Assembly (NCBI RefSeq): GCF_014230145.1
Contig: NZ_JACHVC010000013.1
Location: 1 to 64,000, forward strand
Length of the DNA stretch: 64,000 nt
Direction: 5' to 3'
From: Pelagicoccus albus
GTDB lineage: Bacteria > Verrucomicrobiota > Verrucomicrobiia > Opitutales > Opitutaceae
Part shown: positions 45,846 through 53,467 of the stretch, piece after piece
Layout: each line of letters opens with the position of its first letter
Numbering within the stretch: the stretch's first letter is position 1
Made by a program: the position numbers and the translations under genes
The notes under the pieces: generated by a model
The model's database searches: none
What the model was told of the DNA's origin: nothing
What the model saw: the letters and a program-made list of their open reading frames with translations, nothing else

Positions 45846-47768
45846 CTACGCCTTGGGCAATTTGGCTCGCACGTCGGCCAATATCTGCTCGGGAGCGAGC
45901 CCGTTTTGGGCCCGCAGGTCGGCAACTCCGTCGCCATGCCCAACGAATTGGTCCGGCCACCCGATGCGTACCATCGGAGTGGTGACTGATTCGTCGATCA
46001 AGGTCTCTGAAAGCAAGCTACCGAATCCGCCGCTGCGAACGCCGTCTTCCATGGAAACGACCAACTTGGCAGACTTCGCTTGGCTGAGGAAAAGTTCGTT
46101 ATCGAAAGGTTTGATGAAGCGAGCGTTGACGATCCCTACACTCAGCCCGTCTTCCGCTTCGATCTTCTCTTTCAGGATTTGGGCGTCCTTGAGCATGGGA
46201 CCAAGAGCCCAGATAACAACATCGCTCCCCTCGGAAATCACTTCCGCCTTGCCGATAGGAAGGGTCTGAGGCTCTGTCTTCATTTCCACCCCTTCGCCCG
46301 CTCCTCTTGGATAGCGGATTGTGGCGGGCAAATCTTGGTTCAGAGCGGTATGCATCATGTCGACGAGTTCGTCCTCGTCCTTTGGTTGCATGCATATGAG
46401 ATTCGGCACCATGCGCAGGTAGGCGATGTCGAACAAACCGTGGTGGGTCGCTCCGTCGTTTGGAGAAAGTCCGGCCCGGTCCATGCAAAAGACGACTGGC
46501 AGCTTCTGCAGGCATACGTCGTGGATGACCTGGTCGAAAGCTCTTTGCAGGAAGGTGCTGTAGATTCCGCAAACCGGACGCATGCCCCGCGTGGCCATGC
46601 CGGCGGCAAAAAGTACGGCGTGTTCCTCGGCGATTCCTACGTCGTAGAATTGATCGGGCACCTCGTTGCTGAGGTGAATCAATCCGGTTCCCGAGGGCAT
46701 AGCTCCGGTGATGCCTACTACTTTGGGATCGGCTTGGGCAAAGCGGACCATGGCCTTGCCGAAGACGTCCTGATAGTTCGGGGGAGTTGGCTTGGAGCTG
46801 CCGTTGGTTTTTCCAGATGAAATTGCGAATGGGCTTGTGCCGTGAAAACGCTCTGGGAAATCCAGAGCGGGCTTGTAGCCTTTTCCTTTTTTGGTGACTA
46901 CGTGCACGATGACCGGCTCATCCGATTCGCGGGCGAATTCCAGATAGCGAGTGACTTGCGGGAGGTCGTGCCCATCGATCGGGCCCAAGTAGCGGACGCC
47001 AAACTTCTCGAAAAGCGAGGAGGGAACCATCATGCTCTTCCAGCCACGCTCCGCGGTTTTGCCGAGCTTTACGAGCTGGTCGCCGCCAGGTACCGTTTTG
47101 AGTAGAGAACCGACATCGTGATGGAGGCGGTTGTAGATTGGATTCGTGATCAGCTCGTTGAGGTACTTCGAAATAGCTCCTACGTTTTTGGCGATCGACC
47201 ATTCATTGTCGTTCAAGACTATGATCAGGCGCTTGGTCGACTCCGCCACATTATTAAGAGCCTCCATGGTGATGCCACAAGTGAACGCCGCGTCGCCGCA
47301 GACTGCTACCACATGGTCATCAGACTCCAAAGCGTCGCGGGCAGCCGCCATGCCCACCGCAGCGGAGAGGGCTGTCCCAGCGTGACCAGCCCCGAACGCG
47401 TCGTGCTCGCTCTCATCCCGAGAGAGAAATCCGCTGAGTCCCGCGGAACTACGGATGCCTTCAAATTCCGGACCGTTACGGCCAGTTAAAAGCTTGTGCA
47501 CGTAGCCTTGGTGGGAGGTGTCGAAAACGAATTGGTCCTGCGGCGTGTCAAATACGAGGTGCAAGGCGATGCACAGTTCCACCACGCCAAGGTTTGGCCC
47601 TAGGTGTCCGCCGTTGATAGACGTGACCTTGATCAGGCGATCTCGGATTTCTTGAGCCAAAGTTGCCAGCTCTTCCTGGCTAAGTTTTCTCAGATCCGCG
47701 GCGCCCTGGATCCGGCTGAGGATCGGATAGGCTTGGCCCGGAGCGTTTGTCTGTGTGTCGTCGTTCAA
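45846..47768 (-). CDS. dxs: 1-deoxy-D-xylulose-5-phosphate synthase
   Basis: First enzyme of the MEP isoprenoid pathway; condenses pyruvate and glyceraldehyde 3-phosphate using TPP. 640 residues. Motifs: GGHLGPNLGVVELCIALH, DTSHQGYVHKLLTGR, CGDAAFTCGITMEALNN (TPP/Mg site), LNDNEWSIAKNVGA, GIAEEHAVLFAAGM (catalytic Glu) and DRAGLSPNDGATHHGLFDIAYLR. Two motifs differ from the E. coli type: TSHQG instead of GHQA, and GDA instead of GDG. From memory, similar forms occur in Chlamydiae and other PVC bacteria. The only in-frame start before the conserved region is the TTG at 47768, with no Shine-Dalgarno site. It follows xseB on the same strand by 73 bases, a common dxs neighbourhood. Confidence 0.95.
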   Translation of the reverse strand: MNDDTQTNAPGQAYPILSRIQGAADLRKLSQEELATLAQEIRDRLIKVTSINGGHLGPNLGVVELCIALHLVFDTPQDQFVFDTSHQGYVHKLLTGRNGPEFEGIRSSAGLSGFLSRDESEHDAFGAGHAGTALSAAVGMAAARDALESDDHVVAVCGDAAFTCGITMEALNNVAESTKRLIIVLNDNEWSIAKNVGAISKYLNELITNPIYNRLHHDVGSLLKTVPGGDQLVKLGKTAERGWKSMMVPSSLFEKFGVRYLGPIDGHDLPQVTRYLEFARESDEPVIVHVVTKKGKGYKPALDFPERFHGTSPFAISSGKTNGSSKPTPPNYQDVFGKAMVRFAQADPKVVGITGAMPSGTGLIHLSNEVPDQFYDVGIAEEHAVLFAAGMATRGMRPVCGIYSTFLQRAFDQVIHDVCLQKLPVVFCMDRAGLSPNDGATHHGLFDIAYLRMVPNLICMQPKDEDELVDMMHTALNQDLPATIRYPRGAGEGVEMKTEPQTLPIGKAEVISEGSDVVIWALGPMLKDAQILKEKIEAEDGLSVGIVNARFIKPFDNELFLSQAKSAKLVVSMEDGVRSGGFGSLLSETLIDESVTTPMVRIGWPDQFVGHGDGVADLRAQNGLAPEQILADVRAKLPKA

Positions 47769-47841
47769 AGCTACAAAGGGAAAGAGGGCGAAGCTGAAGG
47801 GATTACGTTCAGCTTGTCCATAGTTTTGACGTTCTAGCGAA

Positions 47842-48087
47842 TTATTGCTTTTCGTCCAGCGGCTCGAATTGGGGTCCTGACTCGGTCTTGGCCTTCAGGA
47901 TCTCGATCTTTTTCTCGGCCTCTTTCAGCTTCAGATCGCATTGGGCGAGCAATTTGTTTCCCGTCTCATAGTGCGTGATCAGCTTATCGAGGGGCAGTTT
48001 CGAGTCTTCCATCTCGCTTACCAGCTTCTCCAGCTTCTCCAATCCTTCCTCGAAGGACGCTATGGTTTCCTTTTTCTTGGTGGTCAC
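47842..48087 (-). CDS. xseB: Exodeoxyribonuclease VII small subunit
   Basis: 81 residues from a GTG at 48087. The family signature IASFEEGLEKLEKLVSEMEDSKLPLDKLITHYETGNKLLAQCDLKLKEAEKKIEIL covers nearly the whole protein as two long helices. XseB binds several copies per XseA to form the single-strand-specific exonuclease that trims recombination and repair intermediates. xseA is not in the window. Co-orientation with dxs is common in bacteria. Confidence 0.95.
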   Translation of the reverse strand: MTTKKKETIASFEEGLEKLEKLVSEMEDSKLPLDKLITHYETGNKLLAQCDLKLKEAEKKIEILKAKTESGPQFEPLDEKQ

Positions 48088-48218
48088 AGCCGGTGACTAT
48101 GAGGCGAAGTCTTTGCAGTACAAGGAAATGAAATGCCAATTCTCGAGGGATCCGCTTATTCCTTTCCGACTAAGTCTGCGCTCGACAGGAGGTGGCCGAA
48201 GCGGGAAGTTGGCAGGGT

Positions 48219-49463
48219 ATGTCCTCCATAGAAATGGTTTTTGTCGTGGCTTTGGCCGCTAAGTTGGTAGCGGAGCTGGTGCTTGATGCCCTGAATCGCT
48301 CTCAGGTCCTGAAAAACTCCGAGTCGCTCCCCGCGGGGTTGGAAGGGGTGATGAGCGAAGAAAAATTCCAACAGGCCAATGCCTATACCTTGGAGAAGAG
48401 CCGCTTCGGCACTCTTGGCTTACTCCTCGATGCGGTCTTGCTGCTAGCGGTGATACTAAGCGGATTCTTGCCTTATGTCTTCGGGCTCTGGACGGAAGCC
48501 ATGGGCAACTCCGCCTGGAGTTCAGCCCTGTTTCTGATTGTGCTGATGTCGGCCTTGAGCATCCCGGGCTTGCCGCTAGAATACTGGGAGCAATTCAAAA
48601 TCGAGGAGCGATACGGCTTTAACCGCAGCACCGTTAAGCTGTGGATAATGGATAAGATCAAGGGCACCCTCGTAAGTCTTATTATCGGTTTTCCGCTCCT
48701 CTGGCTGCTGATCAGTATCGTCGGTTGGCTGGGCACGTATTGGTGGGTCTATGGTTTCGGGATCATGTTTGGTTTCCAGTTGGTCATGATGGTCCTCTAT
48801 CCGATGCTCATCATCCCAATTTTCAACAAGCTCACTCCCCTCGAAGAAGGTCCCTTGCGAACTCGCCTCATGGCAATGTCCGAGAAAGCGGGCTTTCATT
48901 GCTCGGCGATCCAGGTAATCGACGGCAGCAAACGCTCTGCCCACTCGAATGCCTACTTTACAGGTTTCGGAAAGTTCCGTCGTATCGTTCTCTACGATAC
49001 ACTGATCGAACAGCTGGGCGAGGAGGAGATAGAAGCTGTCCTCGCTCACGAGATTGGGCATTACAAAAAGGGCCATATTCCTAAGATGATAGCCAGTTCT
49101 GCGGTGATGATGTTTCTTGGATTCGCGATCGTTGGCTACCTCGCTACCAACGAAGCCTTTTTTGAGTCCTTTGGTTTCACCGAACCAGACACGGGCATCG
49201 CATTTTTGCTTTTCGGACTGCTGGGTGGCACCTTTACCTTTTGGTTTAGCCCTCTTTTCAACGTCTTGTCACGTAAACACGAATACGAGGCAGACGCCTT
49301 CGCTCGCGATGTAGTCGGGGACTGGCAACCGCTCAGTCGGGCCTTGCGCAGCCTGAGCGAAAAGAACTTGAGCAACCTAAAGCCTCATCCCGCCTACAGC
49401 GGTTTTCACTATTCTCATCCCACCTTGCTCGAGCGCGAGGCCGCTATGAAAGCCGCAGGCTAA
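48219..49463 (+). CDS. M48-family membrane zinc metallopeptidase (Ste24-like)
   Basis: 414 residues from the ATG at 48219; the frame is open to a GTG at 48192 that overlaps an AGGAGG. Six or more membrane helices, including the CAAX-prenyl-protease-type N-terminal region (about 5-190). It carries the zinc motif HEIGHYKKGH (H277, E278, H281). The third ligand lies in RKHEYEADAFARDV. The segment EERYGFNRSTVKLWIMDKIKG is diagnostic of the Ste24/CAAX protease 1 group. In bacteria these enzymes take part in membrane-protein quality control. It is 10 bases upstream of the next gene, so the two are probably co-transcribed. Confidence 0.94.
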   Translation: MSSIEMVFVVALAAKLVAELVLDALNRSQVLKNSESLPAGLEGVMSEEKFQQANAYTLEKSRFGTLGLLLDAVLLLAVILSGFLPYVFGLWTEAMGNSAWSSALFLIVLMSALSIPGLPLEYWEQFKIEERYGFNRSTVKLWIMDKIKGTLVSLIIGFPLLWLLISIVGWLGTYWWVYGFGIMFGFQLVMMVLYPMLIIPIFNKLTPLEEGPLRTRLMAMSEKAGFHCSAIQVIDGSKRSAHSNAYFTGFGKFRRIVLYDTLIEQLGEEEIEAVLAHEIGHYKKGHIPKMIASSAVMMFLGFAIVGYLATNEAFFESFGFTEPDTGIAFLLFGLLGGTFTFWFSPLFNVLSRKHEYEADAFARDVVGDWQPLSRALRSLSEKNLSNLKPHPAYSGFHYSHPTLLEREAAMKAAG

Positions 49464-49473
49464 GGGAACGACC

Positions 49474-50394
49474 ATGCCGGGAATCCGAAGCTTGGCCACC
49501 TCTCGACTCTTGTTGGTCGCCCTGGTCTGGACGATTTCTCTGTCCGCTACCTACGGAGAACCGAGGCTGCGGGTAGCCACCTATAACCTACGCAACTATC
49601 TCTGTATGGACAGAGTGGTGGAGGGTGAGTTTCGGGTCGACTACCCTAAGCCGGAGGCGGAAAAGGAACGCATTAGGCAAACCATATTGTCGGTTCGTCC
49701 CGATATCCTCGTCGTTCAGGAAATTGGTGGCGACGCGATGCTGGAGGAATTGCAGCTGGATCTAGCCCGCGAAGGGCTTCGCTACCATCACCGTTATGTA
49801 CTAGTGGCGGACGACTCCACTAGAATGCTGGGAGCCCTCTGGAAAGAAGAACTCCAGGTGCAGCCCGTTCCGCATGTAGATTTAGAATTTTCACTCTTTG
49901 GCGAACAACGGAAGGTGAAACGCGGTCTGCTGGAGCTACAAATCTCAGCCCCTGGCCAGGAATTGCTTTCTCTTTTCACGCTGCATCTAAAAAGCAAATA
50001 CACCAGCGATAAGCGGGATTATCAATCGGAGGAGCGGCGGGCGAGGGAGGCCGAAGCCGCTCGCGACAGAATCTTGGACCGATGCCCAAATTTTTCCGAA
50101 AGTCGGCTACTCTTGATGGGAGACTTGAACGACTACCGGAGTTCCGCGCCCTTGCGTCGATTTCTGAGCAAGGGAGACGAGCAGCTCTTTTCCATCCTCG
50201 AAGCCAAAGACGAATCCGGCTTGGTTTGGACTCATTTCTACCGCAAAGACGCTGCGTATACGCTGATCGACTACATTCTCGTATCGCCGGGATTTGAGGA
50301 AACCTACGCCCCGCGAAGCGGAATACATCAGGATCCGGATTTCTTCGCAGGCAGCGACCACCGGCTGGTCTGGGTTGACCTTTCTCTAAACTAG
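49474..50394 (+). CDS. Exported endonuclease/exonuclease/phosphatase-family protein
   Basis: 306 residues with a signal peptide (about 1-28, with LLLVALVWTISLSATYG). EEP-fold motifs in order: RVATYNLRNYL (Asn), ILVVQEIGG (metal Glu), FTLHLKSK (His), LLMGDLNDYRSS (Asp/Asn) and the final GSDHRLVWVDL (Asp-His). Export suggests an extracellular nuclease or phosphodiesterase that could scavenge phosphate or nucleosides, but EEP proteins also include lipid phosphatases. It ends in a four-base CTAG overlap with the convergent Nudix gene. Confidence 0.88.
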   Translation: MPGIRSLATSRLLLVALVWTISLSATYGEPRLRVATYNLRNYLCMDRVVEGEFRVDYPKPEAEKERIRQTILSVRPDILVVQEIGGDAMLEELQLDLAREGLRYHHRYVLVADDSTRMLGALWKEELQVQPVPHVDLEFSLFGEQRKVKRGLLELQISAPGQELLSLFTLHLKSKYTSDKRDYQSEERRAREAEAARDRILDRCPNFSESRLLLMGDLNDYRSSAPLRRFLSKGDEQLFSILEAKDESGLVWTHFYRKDAAYTLIDYILVSPGFEETYAPRSGIHQDPDFFAGSDHRLVWVDLSLN

Positions 50395-50921
50395 AGCTCG
50401 GAAAGGTATTTTTCCATAACCGCCCGCAGGGATTCGAAAGCCCATTGATCGGAGGGGACCTCCCTCGGGTCGACCAAATGGATTCCCGCCACCTCAGATT
50501 CTTCTGCCGAAAGCGAATCAAACGAGTCCACAGTGGCCATAAAATAGGTATCTGTCACCTGGTAGAGGACGTCGCGGTAAGCATAGCGGTTCGGGAAGGA
50601 GGCATAGAAAGTTGCCGACTCTATATGGAGGTTTGTTTCCTCTTTGGTCTCGCGGCGAACCACTTCTTCCAGGCGCTCCCCGAAGTCTGCGAACCCTCCC
50701 GGGATGCCATACTTGCCCTTGCTCGGGTCGCGGGCCCGCTCGATTACCAGCAGTTTCCCCAACTTATCGAAGATAAGAGCTCCGGCCGAGCTGGTCGGAT
50801 TGAAATACAAGCCGAAGTCGCAGTCCGAGCAAGCGATGTGGTTGCCGCCAGTGAAGGTGATATTCGAGGAACCGCAGCTCGGGCAGAAGTTGAAATGCTC
50901 AGGAACAGGTTTTAGGCTCAC
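50391..50921 (-). CDS. Nudix hydrolase with N-terminal zinc ribbon
   Basis: 176 residues from a GTG at 50921. A zinc ribbon at about 11-37 (FCPSCGSSN ... ACSDCDFG) precedes a Nudix domain with the signature GGFADFGERLEEVVRRETKEE, matching GX5EX7REUXEE. The ribbon-plus-Nudix layout resembles NudC and related NADH or nucleotide pyrophosphatases. The NudC-specific SQPWPFP motif is not seen, so the substrate is open. The C-terminus contains EVAGIHLVDPREVP, the usual end of small Nudix domains. Confidence 0.93.
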   Translation of the reverse strand: MSLKPVPEHFNFCPSCGSSNITFTGGNHIACSDCDFGLYFNPTSSAGALIFDKLGKLLVIERARDPSKGKYGIPGGFADFGERLEEVVRRETKEETNLHIESATFYASFPNRYAYRDVLYQVTDTYFMATVDSFDSLSAEESEVAGIHLVDPREVPSDQWAFESLRAVMEKYLSEL

Positions 50922-51050
50922 GCCACGACCAAGGCGATTTGCGTATCCAAGTGCAAGGCTCGAGGGGCCTTGGGATAAAAGGGCGAAGAAAATAGAGTAT
51001 TTTCATTGATTTCGTAAACGCGCCTCGTAACTTGTCGCTCTTCATCTGAC

Positions 51051-51124
51051 AGCCTCGTGGTGTAATGGTAGCACTAAGGTTTCTGGTTCCTTCTGTCGGG
51101 GTTCGAGTCCCTGCGAGGCTGCCA
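51051..51124 (+). tRNA. tRNA-Gln (anticodon CTG)
   Basis: Complete cloverleaf: acceptor stem AGCCTCG / CGAGGCT, D arm GTG...CAC, anticodon loop TTCTGGT with anticodon CTG, T arm CGGGG-TTCGAGT-CCCTG, discriminator G and an encoded CCA at 51122-51124. One T-T mismatch closes the anticodon stem. A terminator hairpin begins at the CCA end. Confidence 0.95.
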
Positions 51125-51152
51125 CTTCCTAAATCACTGTAGATTAGGAAGT
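51124..51152 (+). terminator. Terminator-like hairpin after tRNA-Gln
   Basis: Perfect 9-bp stem ACTTCCTAA (51124-51132) / TTAGGAAGT (51144-51152), followed by TGGCGTTTTAAAACGC, itself a palindrome. The T-run is short, but the placement directly after the tRNA supports a termination or processing role. Nothing else is seen up to 51243. Confidence 0.65.
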
Positions 51153-51243
51153 TGGCGTTTTAAAACGCTGTTTAGATGATCCTTTTTATGGCCATTCCGG
51201 GCTTTGGGGACGTTTTTCGTCCATTAAGGAATATTCGTTCTTC

Positions 51244-53460
51244 CTACAATTCCGGGATATCTTCTACGACTGCGTTTAACTCCGTGATGCGGTAGCCCTC
51301 TCTCCAATCCGATTGGATATGGCCCGTAGGGAAGGCGGCGTCGTTCAGGTAATATTGACGCTTATCCCATTCGCCTTTCTTGGGACCTTTGCCCATGGCA
51401 ACAAACCACTGTCCGCCGCCGTACTCTAGGTTCTTGATGTAGTAGTTTTCCAGTTGGCGTCTGCGAATCCACTCGGTTGGGAAGGAATCTGCCAAATTCC
51501 AAACTTCTTCCCCAAATTTACTTTTGGTATTGGTCACCACAAACCAGTCTGGGCCCTCGTACACAACGTTTTGGATACGCATACCTCTAGCGGAGCTCTC
51601 ATCGAGCTTGGCCTTCAACTCGTTTTTATCTGCAAAGAAATAGGTTTCGCCTCCTTGGTAGTCGAAGCTCGACATGAGCACCAACCAATGGCTCCGAGAT
51701 CGTTCCACTCCGGTTATCCGGTAGCCGGTCTTCCACCCTTCTTGTATCCAATCTCTGGGAAATTTCTCCTCGTAGCTCGCGATCTGGTCCTTGTAGACAC
51801 GATCTCTTGTATCCACTATTTCCCATCTATCGAAGTAGGCATCGTAGGTATAGTTTGTCACCCAGCTACCCCGATTCCAGAGCCTCTCGAAGCTCGCTAG
51901 CGGATTACCCTCAAAGTCATCGTAACCTTGATCCTGCCCCCGCATGTCAGGTGTCATAACCAAAACCCATGAGCTCCTAAGCTTGAGAAGGCGCTTTTCT
52001 TCGGATTCGCTCGCTAGCCCTTCACGGCTTAGCCAGGCAAGCCCCTCCATCTCCATAGATTTGTCATCCAAACCGCGACCAGCCGCTGCCCAAACCTGTG
52101 ATGCTTCCTTTTTTCGATGGTAACTGTCTCCGCGAACGATCCGTTCGACCTCGTTGCCCGCTTCACGATAACGCTTCTGCCTCAACATTAGCCGTGCGAT
52201 GGAAACCTTGGCTTCCGCATCGTCTCCATTGCGTAATATGGTACGGTAGTCCGACTCGGCGTCGTCGTAGCGATTCAACTTTTCGTAAGCGAGGGCACGC
52301 ACCCAATAGAGGCCTTTGGTATTCGGCTCAATAATCGCCGCACGGTTAAAGTCCTCCAAGGCCGCCTTCGTTTCTCCCAGCTCAAGTAGAGCCGTGCCTC
52401 GCATCATAAAATAGCGAGCGTACATCGGATTCACCGGGACTTGGGCGATGGCAACCTCGAAGGCGGTCAGCGCCTGTTCCGTATCACCGAAGTACAGAGC
52501 TTTCAGGCCTTGTTCGAAAGAGGCCACTCCGGGCATATCTATGACATGCTCCGGCAAAGCGTCTGCGGCTTTGATCCCAATTTGTCGTTCGACGTATCTC
52601 AATTGCTCCCGAGCTTCCTCCGCGACCGTTTCGTCTCCCAAATCGATCGCCTGTTCAAAGGCTTTTTTAGCTTCCTCCCAACGATCCACCATCAGGTAGT
52701 TCAGGCCAGCCAAATGGTAAGTCGGCCCGTTCGGAAGTAGCTTCGCCGCCTTCTCGTAAGCGACCGCGGCTTCGAGGTAGTTCTCCTCGCTTTCCAAGCC
52801 AGCCGCTTCATCCAGAGCGGTTTGAATCTCAAGACGGCCGCTCAAATTATGACGGAGCGTCTTCAATTCCATTTGTACCTCGATATTGTCGGACGATAGT
52901 TCGATTCCTTTTTCCACGAAGGTCAGCGCCTCATCCCAAGACTCTTCGACTATTAGTGCTTTCGCCGCCAAAATAGGAGCTTCCCAGCGATCAGGCTCGA
53001 TGGAATGGGCTTCCGATGCGTATGAGAATGCTTCGCTTGTATTTCCTTTTTCGAGACTTTCGTTCGCCTCAGCTAGTAGCATCGCGAAGCGTTCTTCATC
53101 AGTGACTTTAAGCGCCATCAAGCGCCCGGAGGCTTCGACTGCCTTCTCGTGGCCGGGAGCTAAATCAAGGAAACGTTGAAAATAGTCGATTGCCTCGCTT
53201 CGGTTTCCATCCGCAGAAGCGAGTAGGCCAAGATTAAAAAGAGGGTCAGCATAGTCTGGATACGCCTGTGCTAATTCACTAAAAGCACTCTTAGCCTCCG
53301 CCACATCACCGCTGGATAAATAATCTATCACTGCTCTAGCGAATTGGTTCTCGGCCTCTCGGGTGACTTTGCCGTGCAATGGAATCCCGGAAACGGCAGC
53401 CAGGAAAATAATAGTAACCACACACCAGTTGCGGATAATGTAATGTCCTCGCCCGCCCAT
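51244..53460 (-). CDS. Exported TPR protein with C-terminal W-rich repeat domain (DUF7477-like)
   Basis: 738 residues. I chose the ATG at 53460, preceded by GGAGGA at a workable distance; the ATG at 53484 would overlap the upstream gene by 17 bases. The N-terminal hydrophobic segment (VVTIIFLAAVSGIPLHG) suggests export. About twelve tetratricopeptide repeats span roughly 30-470 (AYPDYADPLFNLGLLASADG, YFMMRGTALLELGETKAALEDF). From about 530 the protein changes to repeated modules ending 'FPRDWIQEGWKTGYRITGVE', 'FPTEWIRRRQLENYYIKNLEY' and 'FPTGHIQSDWREGYRITELN'. This pattern resembles the DUF7477 repeat, otherwise seen next to kinase and caspase domains. No enzymatic domain is present. First of three leftward genes in reverse order, probably one operon. 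Confidence 0.85.
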   Translation of the reverse strand: MGGRGHYIIRNWCVVTIIFLAAVSGIPLHGKVTREAENQFARAVIDYLSSGDVAEAKSAFSELAQAYPDYADPLFNLGLLASADGNRSEAIDYFQRFLDLAPGHEKAVEASGRLMALKVTDEERFAMLLAEANESLEKGNTSEAFSYASEAHSIEPDRWEAPILAAKALIVEESWDEALTFVEKGIELSSDNIEVQMELKTLRHNLSGRLEIQTALDEAAGLESEENYLEAAVAYEKAAKLLPNGPTYHLAGLNYLMVDRWEEAKKAFEQAIDLGDETVAEEAREQLRYVERQIGIKAADALPEHVIDMPGVASFEQGLKALYFGDTEQALTAFEVAIAQVPVNPMYARYFMMRGTALLELGETKAALEDFNRAAIIEPNTKGLYWVRALAYEKLNRYDDAESDYRTILRNGDDAEAKVSIARLMLRQKRYREAGNEVERIVRGDSYHRKKEASQVWAAAGRGLDDKSMEMEGLAWLSREGLASESEEKRLLKLRSSWVLVMTPDMRGQDQGYDDFEGNPLASFERLWNRGSWVTNYTYDAYFDRWEIVDTRDRVYKDQIASYEEKFPRDWIQEGWKTGYRITGVERSRSHWLVLMSSFDYQGGETYFFADKNELKAKLDESSARGMRIQNVVYEGPDWFVVTNTKSKFGEEVWNLADSFPTEWIRRRQLENYYIKNLEYGGGQWFVAMGKGPKKGEWDKRQYYLNDAAFPTGHIQSDWREGYRITELNAVVEDIPEL

Positions 53461-53467
53461 TTTAACT

